From NCBI GenBank assembly GCA_035256645.1, contig DATEXU010000032.1, positions 1-11,113 on the forward strand: 11,113 nucleotides of DNA, read 5' to 3'. The stretch comes from G026625185 sp035256645. Lineage in GTDB: Bacteria; Desulfobacterota; WTBG01; JAGOGO01. Below are positions 1 through 6,095 of this stretch, piece after piece. The notes under the pieces were generated by a model. The model worked only from the letters and a program-made list of their open reading frames with translations, was not told the origin of the DNA and searched no databases. Positions within the stretch are counted from its first letter, which is position 1; each line of letters opens with the position of its first letter. The position numbers were made by a program, and so were the translations under genes.

Positions 1-185
1 TTCCAAGAGATCAGCTTTTTGATCAGAAGGGAAAGAAAAAAATCTTTTTTTCTGCCAAACATGTCGGGCAACCGAATTGAAAACGCGTTTGACATCAGGA
101 GACCGAATAATGTATAATAAACAGAGAATAACCAACCAGATAGCCAGCGAAAAATGGGGGAGACCTCTTTCTTAATTCCCATCAT
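1..185 (-). CDS. possible N-terminal part of an unrecognised protein, running off the left edge
   Basis: Read on the minus strand from tandem ATG codons at 185 and 182, 61 codons stay open to the window edge, so the gene would be cut at its 3' end. The translation begins MMGIKKEVSPIF. It then has an aromatic and hydrophobic stretch (about residues 11-31, rich in W, L, F and Y), followed by a basic segment around GRKK (residues 44-47) and a hydrophobic LSLLIKKLIS. This could be a membrane-associated protein, but I recognise no family. I see no convincing Shine-Dalgarno sequence before either ATG, and an open frame of this length can occur by chance. If real, the gene is divergent from htrA and shares the gap at 186-349 with it. 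Confidence 0.35.
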   Translation of the reverse strand, partial: MMGIKKEVSPIFRWLSGWLFSVYYTLFGLLMSNAFSIRLPDMFGRKKDFFLSLLIKKLISW

Positions 186-226
186 TATGAAAAATAGAAA
201 CTTTATATTGTCTCTGGTATCCGTTG

Positions 227-254
227 CGAACTTTCATACCCACGGCTTGTCTTC
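227..254 (+). promoter_or_regulatory. candidate RpoE-like (ECF sigma) promoter for htrA
   Basis: CGAACTT at 227-233 is followed by exactly 15 bases and then GTCTTC at 249-254. The classical E. coli sigma-E pattern is GGAACTT, about 15 bases, then GTCTAA, so the -35 box is close and the -10 box partial. Transcription would begin near 260 and give a leader of about 90 bases. The E. coli homologue degP is a known sigma-E target, which makes the match plausible. A match this short in an AT-rich gap can still be chance, and this organism's ECF sigma factor may prefer another sequence. Confidence 0.4.
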
Positions 255-276
255 TCATGTTTAAGTAATGAAGAGA

Positions 277-312
277 AAAGGTCTCCTTACTTAGTTTTAA
301 GAAGAGACTTTT
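277..312 (+). promoter_or_regulatory. hairpin in the htrA leader
   Basis: AAAGGTCTC at 277-285 pairs with GAGACTTTT at 304-312 over nine base pairs, one of them G-U. Inside it CTTA (286-289) pairs with TAAG (298-301), with AA bulged. The loop is eight bases. The structure ends 37 bases before the htrA start codon. It leaves the Shine-Dalgarno AAAGGA at 336-341 free, so it does not obviously hide the ribosome site. The trailing TTTTA is short for an intrinsic terminator. It could be an attenuator, an RNA-stability element or chance. Confidence 0.35.
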
Positions 313-349
313 ATGGAAAATTTTAAACAATAAAGAAAGGAACGTTACT

Positions 350-1840
350 ATGAGAAAGCTTTTTCTTTACCGCTATTTAAACTTGTCGTGCACGGTTGTT
401 TTTTTATTTGCTGTGCTTTTGTGTGCCTGTGGTAAATCGAGCGAACAACCAAAAGAATCTGAGCAGGTTTCAGCGCCAACTCCTCCGCCGGCGCTTTTCC
501 CAGTCGTTGAAGCTCCTCAAGGACCTTTAGACTTACGAACAGCGATCATCCAGGTTGCCCAACAGACGATCCCGGCAGTAGTGCACATTGAGGTGACTGA
601 GCGTCAAACAGCGCCCAATCCTTTCGGTCCCTTCGAAAATGATCCCTTTTTCCGGTTTTTCTTTCCTGACATCCCTCGAGAGCAGAAACGGGAATTGAAG
701 GGGATCGGGACCGGCATCCTCCTCGACACTAAAGGTCATATTCTTACGAATAATCATGTGGCCGGAGGGGCAACCAAGATTCAGGTGCTTCTCGCTGATG
801 GTAAAACCTTTCCGGGAAAATTAGTGGGGGCTGACCCAAAAACCGACTTGGCAGTCATTCACATCGAAGCCAAAGAACCGCTTCCGTATGTTACCTTCGG
901 TGACTCTGACAAAGTGCAAGTAGGAGAGTGGGTAGTTGCCATTGGGCATCCCCGGGGTTTGGACCAGACGGTCACCCAGGGGATCATCAGCGCGAAACAC
1001 CGCACTGGTATTACTGATCCTAACTCATATCAAGATTTTCTTCAGACTGACGCGGCAATAAATCCCGGCAATAGTGGCGGGCCTTTACTTACTCTTGCGG
1101 GGAGCGTAATCGGCATCAATGCCGCAATCATCTCCCAATCAGGAGGTTATGAAGGAATCGGCTTTGCCATCCCCAGCAATATGGCCCTCCATGTTGCCAA
1201 TGCTCTCATTGCCCGGGGTAAAGTGGAGCGCGGGTGGTTGGGCGTAAGCGCCCAGGACCTTACCCCGGACCTTGCCCAGTCGTTTGGATTGGGGTCTTCC
1301 AAAGGAGCTTTGATTGCCGAGATAACAAAAGATGGACCAGCGGATAAAGCGGGTATCAAACGGGGCGATGTGGTGCTTGCTTATAAAGGCAAGGAAACCC
1401 CTGATGCCAGTACCCTGAGAAATGAAGTAGCCAATACTCCTATTGACGAGCAGGTAACAATAACCATCTGGCGTGATAAGGAACGGAAAGAAATTATGGT
1501 CACTGTTGGGAATTTAGAAAGTGTCACTAAAATAACCCGTGCGTCCCTAAAAGAAAGGTTAGGGGGAGAATTTCGAGCAGTGACTTCGGAGGAAGTAAAA
1601 AAATATAATCTGGAATCACAATCAGGAGTGGTGATTACCTGGGTGGATCCCAAGGGAGCGTCAGCTGAAGCCGGCTTTGAGGTGGACGACATTATTTTTG
1701 GTATCAATGGTCAGCCGATTGATGACCCATCAACCTTTGCTGAACTTATCAGCAAAGTTCCTCCTCGTCAAAAATTGGCGGTTCTGATCCTGGACCACCG
1801 AACGGGGAATGCCACCTATGCCCCATTGGTAGTGAGATAA
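350..1840 (+). CDS. htrA: HtrA/DegP-type periplasmic serine protease, probable lipoprotein
   Basis: This is a Do/HtrA family endopeptidase, 496 aa, of normal length for a two-PDZ member. Such proteins degrade or refold damaged envelope proteins. The trypsin-like domain (about residues 65-285) shows the catalytic triad: H136 in TNNHVAGG, D166 in TDLAVI and S242 in NPGNSGGPL. A PDZ domain follows at about 290-385 (GWLGVSAQDL; ADKAGIKRGDVVLAYKG), and a second at about 400-490 (SAEAGFEVDDIIFGINGQPI). The N-terminus is a hydrophobic signal ending LLCAC, which fits a lipobox with C27 as the acylated residue. A Pro/Ser/Glu-rich linker of some 30 residues follows, suggesting membrane tethering by lipid; classical DegP is soluble. 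The Shine-Dalgarno AAAGGA (336-341) lies eight bases before the ATG and fixes the start. A palindromic repeat starts two bases after the stop codon. The family is certain; the choice between DegP, DegQ and DegS orthology is not. Confidence 0.95.
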   Translation: MRKLFLYRYLNLSCTVVFLFAVLLCACGKSSEQPKESEQVSAPTPPPALFPVVEAPQGPLDLRTAIIQVAQQTIPAVVHIEVTERQTAPNPFGPFENDPFFRFFFPDIPREQKRELKGIGTGILLDTKGHILTNNHVAGGATKIQVLLADGKTFPGKLVGADPKTDLAVIHIEAKEPLPYVTFGDSDKVQVGEWVVAIGHPRGLDQTVTQGIISAKHRTGITDPNSYQDFLQTDAAINPGNSGGPLLTLAGSVIGINAAIISQSGGYEGIGFAIPSNMALHVANALIARGKVERGWLGVSAQDLTPDLAQSFGLGSSKGALIAEITKDGPADKAGIKRGDVVLAYKGKETPDASTLRNEVANTPIDEQVTITIWRDKERKEIMVTVGNLESVTKITRASLKERLGGEFRAVTSEEVKKYNLESQSGVVITWVDPKGASAEAGFEVDDIIFGINGQPIDDPSTFAELISKVPPRQKLAVLILDHRTGNATYAPLVVR

Positions 1841-1862
1841 AATTGACGGCTTCGTAAAAAGT

Positions 1863-1878
1863 CCCGCCTATGGGCGGG
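1863..1878. repeat. GC-rich hairpin inside the intergenic repeat
   Basis: CCCGCC at 1863-1868 pairs with GGCGGG at 1873-1878 around a four-base TATG loop. It starts 23 bases after the htrA stop codon. No T-run follows it on the plus strand, so it is not a standard intrinsic terminator, though it may slow polymerase or protect the htrA 3' end. Confidence 0.5.
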
Positions 1879-1914
1879 GGATAATGATCTGGAGCGCGCC
1901 ATCTGCGGCGTTGC

Positions 1915-1934
1915 CCCCTGTGCGTTGCACGGGG
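1915..1934. repeat. GC-rich hairpin inside the intergenic repeat
   Basis: CCCC (1915-1918) and GTGC (1920-1923) pair with GCAC (1927-1930) and GGGG (1931-1934). T1919 is bulged and the loop is GTT. The eight GC-rich pairs should make a stable structure. It lies directly beside the long palindrome at 1944-1971. Confidence 0.5.
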
Positions 1935-1943
1935 ACATCTGAT

Positions 1944-1971
1944 GTAGGGACACGTTGCAACGTGTCCCTAC
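1944..1971. repeat. perfect 28-bp palindrome
   Basis: GTAGGGACACGTTG (1944-1957) is followed directly by its exact reverse complement CAACGTGTCCCTAC (1958-1971). Symmetry breaks at the next base pair out (T1943 against C1972). As DNA it could be a cruciform or a binding site for a dimeric protein; as RNA it is a long hairpin with a minimal loop. GTAGGGAC...GTCCCTAC palindromes are, as I recall, a recurrent dispersed-repeat theme in many bacterial genomes. Confidence 0.9.
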
Positions 1972-2052
1972 CGCTGTGCCGTCTGATTTTTGACTTTTTA
2001 CGGCTTCATCAAATTTGCTTCTTAAAATTTAGAAGGGAGTTTTCTTTCCTAA

Positions 2053-2895
2053 GTGGAAATGTTTACTGCCAAGAGCTATGTCGAGTTAATTGCCTTTGGT
2101 TTTGGCACGGGGGTTTATGGTACCCTCATTGGGGCAGGGGGAGGTTTTGTGTTAATGCCCTTGTTGGTTTTACTGTATCCCCAGCAGAATCCGGAAAGGC
2201 TCACCGGCATCTCGTTAGCGGTAGTTTTTTTTAATGCCTTGTCGGGATCCGAGGCTTATGCTCACATGAAACGGATTGATTACCGCTCAGGAATCATTTT
2301 CGCTCTCGCCACGATTCCCGGTGCCATTTTGGGAGCAATTCATACCAGTTTTATTTCTCGACGCTTATTTGATTGCCTCTTCGTTATCTTACTGTTGGCA
2401 TCCTCGACATTTTTGCTCTTCTACCCAAATTTGATTGAACGACCACGTAAAGAGCCTGCTTCTCATCAGAGCGAACGCCACATAGTAGATGCAGCCGGTG
2501 TAAGTTATAATTATTCTTTTAACCTCATGATCGGGGTCGTATTAAGCATTTTTGTGGGTTATATTTCAAGTTTTTTAGGGATTGGGGGCGGAATTATCCA
2601 TGTCCCGGCGCTTGTATATCTCTTGCATTTCCCGGTGCATATTGCTACTGCCACTTCTCATTTTGTATTAGCTATTATGGCGCTTACGGGAACGTTGGTG
2701 CATATGGTAATGGGTACCTTTAGCCATGGGGTACATCAGACCATTGCCCTGGCAATAGGAGTAGTGCTTGGCGCTCAACTGGGAGCCTACCTGTCTAACC
2801 GGATTAAAGGAACATGGATTATCCGAAGCCTTGCACTTGCTTTGGGTTTTATAGGAGTCAGGATCCTGATGATGCTTTTTCAAGGAAGAACGTAA
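2053..2895 (+). CDS. TauE/SafE family anion permease
   Basis: A 280-aa integral membrane protein of the TauE/SafE (former DUF81) family. Members are thought to move sulfite, sulfoacetate, other organosulfonates or related small anions across the inner membrane. The family's internal duplication is clear. The first half has GTGVYGTLIGAGGGFVLMPL (residues 18-37), and the second has SSFLGIGGGIIHVPALVYLL (172-191) followed by ATATSHFVLA. About eight hydrophobic segments are present, with a hydrophilic loop around residues 128-152. The start is taken as GTG 2053 because AGAAGGGAG (2031-2039) lies 13 bases upstream; the ATG at 2059 is further away and would remove only two residues. Its ribosome site begins just beyond the 1843-2012 repeat, so the promoter is either inside that repeat or upstream of htrA. 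The substrate cannot be told from sequence, and no sulfur-metabolism gene is nearby. Confidence 0.88.
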   Translation: MEMFTAKSYVELIAFGFGTGVYGTLIGAGGGFVLMPLLVLLYPQQNPERLTGISLAVVFFNALSGSEAYAHMKRIDYRSGIIFALATIPGAILGAIHTSFISRRLFDCLFVILLLASSTFLLFYPNLIERPRKEPASHQSERHIVDAAGVSYNYSFNLMIGVVLSIFVGYISSFLGIGGGIIHVPALVYLLHFPVHIATATSHFVLAIMALTGTLVHMVMGTFSHGVHQTIALAIGVVLGAQLGAYLSNRIKGTWIIRSLALALGFIGVRILMMLFQGRT

Positions 2896-2928
2896 AATTT
2901 TCGATAATAACCTTTATGCAACTCAAAG

Positions 2929-3504
2929 ATGATAAACCTTGGGTCTTTAGTTTCTACGTATGGGTATCCGGCGCTTTTGGTGGGCACTTTCCTTGAGGGT
3001 GAAACCATTTTGGTAATCGCCGGTTTTTTGGCGCATCGCGGTTACCTCGAACTTCCCTGGGTTATTGTCGTCGCTTTCCTGGGAACCTTCGCAGGAGATC
3101 AGCTCTATTTCTGGCTTGGTTGGACAAAAGGAGCGGATTTTCTGATGAGGAGACCCTCCTATCGAGTCCGGGTTGAGAAAGCCCAGAATCTTCTTGAAAA
3201 GTATCAAAAGCTCATCATCTTAGGATTCCGTTTTGTTTACGGACTTCGCACAGTAACACCTTTTGCCATTGGTCTGAGTAAAAGTGATGCCAAAGAGTTT
3301 ATTGTGCTTAATGCGACTGGTGCGATGGTGTGGGCAATGATAGTGGGCAGCGGAGGTTATTTGTTTGGCAATGCTTTGGAGATTATCATTGGCGACATCA
3401 AGCACTGTGAATTGGAAATCTTGGCTGCCATAGCTATTACCGGCGTCATGGTGTGGTTGGTGCATTTTTATCGCCATCGGATGTCAAAAACACTTGCACG
3501 GTAA
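2929..3504 (+). CDS. DedA family (VTT/SNARE-associated) membrane protein
   Basis: A 191-aa polytopic inner-membrane protein of the DedA superfamily. Members support membrane potential, cell division and resistance to envelope stress, and some recycle undecaprenyl phosphate or scramble phospholipids. Visible family marks are FLEGETILVIAGFLA (residues 21-35, acidic E23 and E25), FAGDQLYFWLG (54-64) and RFVYGLRTVTPFAIGLS (101-117) with its conserved arginines and proline, followed by C-terminal hydrophobic segments. Length is typical. An in-frame stop at 2908-2910 leaves ATG 2929 as the only reasonable start, although its Shine-Dalgarno sequence is weak. It starts 33 bases after the permease gene and ends 26 bases before mprF, so it is probably co-transcribed with both. 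The link with aminoacyl-lipid genes suggests a role in lipid or lipid-carrier handling, but the cargo is not evident. Confidence 0.9.
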   Translation: MINLGSLVSTYGYPALLVGTFLEGETILVIAGFLAHRGYLELPWVIVVAFLGTFAGDQLYFWLGWTKGADFLMRRPSYRVRVEKAQNLLEKYQKLIILGFRFVYGLRTVTPFAIGLSKSDAKEFIVLNATGAMVWAMIVGSGGYLFGNALEIIIGDIKHCELEILAAIAITGVMVWLVHFYRHRMSKTLAR

Positions 3505-3530
3505 TCATAAAACACCAGAACAAAATCTTC

Positions 3531-6095
3531 ATGGTTATGACCAAGACAAAATTCCTTCATAGCATCGGCCCGCTTGTAGGGGTGCTCCTTTTTACTGTGG
3601 CCCTCTGGGTCCTGCATAACGAACTTAAGACCTACCACCTTCACGATATTCTTCAGCGTACGAGGGAACTTCCCGTCCATCAGGTTGGGTTTGCTTTTTT
3701 GCTCACGGTGCTCAGTTATCTCATTATGACGGGATACGACACGTTGGCCTTACGGTACATCCAAAAACCACTTCCCTACAACAAAACCGCTTTCGCTTCT
3801 TTTGTCGGCTATTCCTTTAGCAACAACATCGGGCTTTCTATGTTGGCCGGAGGTTCGGTCCGGTTTCGTCTTTATTCGGCGTGGGGACTTTCAGTGATTG
3901 ATATTACCAAGGTAGTTCTTTTTTGTACTGCCACCCTCTGGCTCGGATTCTTAACACTTTCCGGCGTAATTTTTCTTATTGAACCACTTGCCATTCCCCA
4001 GGCGCTTCACCTTCCTTTTCCCTCTGTTCAGACCCTGGGGGTGATTGCCCTGGTTCCGGTAGTAAGTTTCTTTTTTGTCAGTCTTTTACGAAAGCGATCG
4101 CTCACCATTCGCGACTGGGAGTTCACCATCCCTTCCTTTAAGCTTTTGAGCGCTCAAATAACCGTTGCGTTGTTTGATTGGTTTATAGCGGGGTGCGTGC
4201 TCTATGTTCTTTTGCCGGTTTCACCGAATCTTTCATTTCTGGGAGTGCTCGGAGTATTTCTTTTGGGACAACTCGCGGGCCTGGCAAGCCAAATTCCCGG
4301 TGGGCTCGGGGTTTTTGAGACCGTAACGATTCTCCTCTTATCGCCAACGCTTCCTGCTTCTGAACTTCTCGGTTCCCTTTTAGTTTATCGAGGCATGTAC
4401 TATATCCTCCCGCTTCTCATTGCCGCAATTTTGCTTGGCGCTCAGGAGATGCTTCAAAAAAAGGAAGGAGTGAAGCGGATCGCGCGTTTTTTCGGCCAAT
4501 GGGTTTCGGAATTGCTTCCCCCGGTGTTTGCTTTTACGACGTTTGTAGGCGGGACGATTCTCCTTTTTTCGGGAGCAACCCCAGGGGTGGGCTGGCGTTT
4601 TGCCTGGCTTAAGGATTTTCTTCCCTTGCCCGTCGTAGAAGTCTCTCACTTTCTGGGGAGTATCATCGGTATCGGTCTTCTGCTCCTTGCTCGAGGCTTG
4701 CAGCGCCGGATTGATGCCGCTTATATTTTAAGTTCGATTTTGTTAGGGGCGGGAATTGTAATTTCCTTCCTTAAGGGGTTTGATTATGAAGAGGCGGTTA
4801 TTCTTACTGTCATGCTTGGCGCTCTTTTGCCCTGTCACCGGTATTTTTATCGGAAGGCCTCTTTTTTCAATGAAAGTTTTACTCCAGGCTGGACTGCGGC
4901 TATTATCTTGGTTCTGGTGTGCTCCGTTGCATTGGTTCTTTTTTCGTACAAACATGTGGACTATTCTCATGACCTTTGGTGGAGCTTTACCCTTTATGGT
5001 CACGCCTCCCGGTCACTCCGGGGAGTTGTTGGGGCGATTGGGGTTGCGCTCTTTCTTTCGATGGCACGACTTCTCCGGCCCGCTCCAGTGAAATCAACAT
5101 CTCCCGGAATAGATGATCCGGAAGTGGTAAGGCGTATTGTTCAACAGTCACCTCAGACTTACGCTCATCTGGCACTGCTCGGTGATAAGACTTTTCTTTT
5201 CAACGAAAAACGGAATGCTTTTATTATGTACAACACCTCCGGACGAAGCTGGGTCACCATGGGAGATCCGATTGGCCCGGAGGAGGAAAGGCGTGAACTT
5301 ATCTGGCGTTTCCGGGAGATGTGTGACTGTTACGATGGATGGACCGTTTTTTATGAAGTAGGGACCCAAAACATTCCTCTCTACCTTGATCTTGGGCTTG
5401 CCTTCCTTAAAATCGGCGAGGAGGGGCGGGTTTGGCTGCCGGGTTTTTCTTTAGAAGGAAATGCCCGCAAAGGATTCCGCCATACCCTTAATAAACTTGA
5501 AAAAGAGGGTTGCCTGTTTGAGGTTATTTTGCCGGAAAACCTTCCTTCTCTGCTTCCTGATTTACGGAATATTTCCGATGCTTGGCTCAAGGAGAAAAAC
5601 ACGCGGGAAAAAGGATTTTCGCTCGGATTTTTTGACGAAGAATATTTGAAACAATTTCCTGCTGCCGTCATCCGTAAAGACAAGAAAATAATTGCTTTTG
5701 CCAACATCTGGCAAGGAGCAGAACAAGAGGAACTCTCTCCTGATCTTATGCGCCATTTATCTGATGCTCCCAACGGAATTATGGACTATCTTTTCCTCCA
5801 TCTCATGCTTTGGGGCAAAGAAGCGGGATATAAATGGTTTAGTCTGGGAATGACGCCATTCGCGGGTATGGAAGACCACGCCCTTGCCCCGCTCTGGAAT
5901 CGGCTGGGAGCTTTTATTTTCACCTACGGAGAATATTTTTATAACTTCCAGGGATTACGGCAATACAAACAAAAATTTGACCCTCAGTGGGAGCCCAAAT
6001 ACATAGCTTCTCCTGGTGGCCTTGCCTTGCCCGGCATTATTACGAATATCGCTTCGCTGATTTCCGGAGGTATGAAGGGAGTGATTACAAAATGA
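3531..6095 (+). CDS. mprF: MprF/LpiA-type aminoacyl-phosphatidylglycerol synthase and flippase
   Basis: An 854-aa two-domain protein, normal for MprF (about 840-880 aa). The enzyme moves an amino acid, usually lysine or alanine, from its charged tRNA to phosphatidylglycerol, lowering surface charge and raising resistance to cationic peptides and acid. The N-terminal half (about residues 10-520) has many membrane helices, including the flippase-domain signature GQLAGLASQIPGGLGVFETV (246-265). The cytosolic synthase domain (about 535-835) has FLFNEKRNAFIMYN (555-568), SWVTMGDPIGP (573-583), GFSLEGNARKGFRHTLNKLE (638-657), DYLFLHLMLWGKEAG (752-766) and LPLWNRLG-like APLWNRLG (786-793). ATG 3531 is preferred: the longer GTG reading at 3453 would overlap DedA by 52 bases. 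The Shine-Dalgarno sequence is weak, so translation may be coupled to DedA. The stop codon overlaps the acvB start. Lys versus Ala specificity cannot be read by eye. Confidence 0.94.
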   Translation: MVMTKTKFLHSIGPLVGVLLFTVALWVLHNELKTYHLHDILQRTRELPVHQVGFAFLLTVLSYLIMTGYDTLALRYIQKPLPYNKTAFASFVGYSFSNNIGLSMLAGGSVRFRLYSAWGLSVIDITKVVLFCTATLWLGFLTLSGVIFLIEPLAIPQALHLPFPSVQTLGVIALVPVVSFFFVSLLRKRSLTIRDWEFTIPSFKLLSAQITVALFDWFIAGCVLYVLLPVSPNLSFLGVLGVFLLGQLAGLASQIPGGLGVFETVTILLLSPTLPASELLGSLLVYRGMYYILPLLIAAILLGAQEMLQKKEGVKRIARFFGQWVSELLPPVFAFTTFVGGTILLFSGATPGVGWRFAWLKDFLPLPVVEVSHFLGSIIGIGLLLLARGLQRRIDAAYILSSILLGAGIVISFLKGFDYEEAVILTVMLGALLPCHRYFYRKASFFNESFTPGWTAAIILVLVCSVALVLFSYKHVDYSHDLWWSFTLYGHASRSLRGVVGAIGVALFLSMARLLRPAPVKSTSPGIDDPEVVRRIVQQSPQTYAHLALLGDKTFLFNEKRNAFIMYNTSGRSWVTMGDPIGPEEERRELIWRFREMCDCYDGWTVFYEVGTQNIPLYLDLGLAFLKIGEEGRVWLPGFSLEGNARKGFRHTLNKLEKEGCLFEVILPENLPSLLPDLRNISDAWLKEKNTREKGFSLGFFDEEYLKQFPAAVIRKDKKIIAFANIWQGAEQEELSPDLMRHLSDAPNGIMDYLFLHLMLWGKEAGYKWFSLGMTPFAGMEDHALAPLWNRLGAFIFTYGEYFYNFQGLRQYKQKFDPQWEPKYIASPGGLALPGIITNIASLISGGMKGVITK

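Larger units (their letters stand above)
1843..2012. repeat. 170-bp palindrome-rich, MITE-like intergenic repeat
   Basis: The outer arms are TTGACGGCTTCGTAAAAAGTC (minus its last base, 1843-1862) and, at the other end, GACTTTTTACGG followed by CTTCATCAA (1992-2012). As inverted repeats they share TTGA at the tips and a perfect 10-base inner core GTAAAAAGTC. The 7 bases between those parts are CGGCTTC in the same orientation in both arms. Between the arms lie three hairpins (1863-1878, 1915-1934, 1944-1971) and no credible gene. This is the layout of a non-autonomous miniature element or a compound REP-type repeat. I recall similar GACTTTTTACG arms between genes in Desulfobacterota genomes, but I could not check this. 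No clear target-site duplication is visible. Its position just after the htrA stop means it could also end or dampen htrA transcription. Confidence 0.65.

Noticed and set aside
268..294. Eight-codon open frame (MKRKGLLT) as a leader peptide in front of htrA
   Set aside because: It has no ribosome site and no codon pattern typical of attenuation; open frames this short are expected by chance.
1843..2012. CRISPR-like array
   Set aside because: The palindromes differ in sequence and are not regularly spaced direct repeats; no cas gene is present.
1990..2018. TTGACT in the right arm of the repeat as the -35 box of an outward promoter for the permease gene
   Set aside because: The expected -10 position (2013-2018) reads ATTTGC, which is too poor to call.
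1884..2234. Plus-strand open frame of 116 codons spanning the repeat and the start of the permease gene
   Set aside because: Its first half is the palindromic repeat and its second half overlaps the clear TauE/SafE frame; the product is cysteine-rich nonsense with no family marks.
3453..3530. Longer N-terminus for mprF from GTG 3453
   Set aside because: It overlaps DedA by 52 bases, adds polar sequence ahead of the first membrane helix and lacks a ribosome site; ATG 3531 fits the family better.
5987..6091. Longer N-terminus for the AcvB-like protein from ATG 5987
   Set aside because: It lies inside mprF and would bury the clear signal peptide that starts at 6092.
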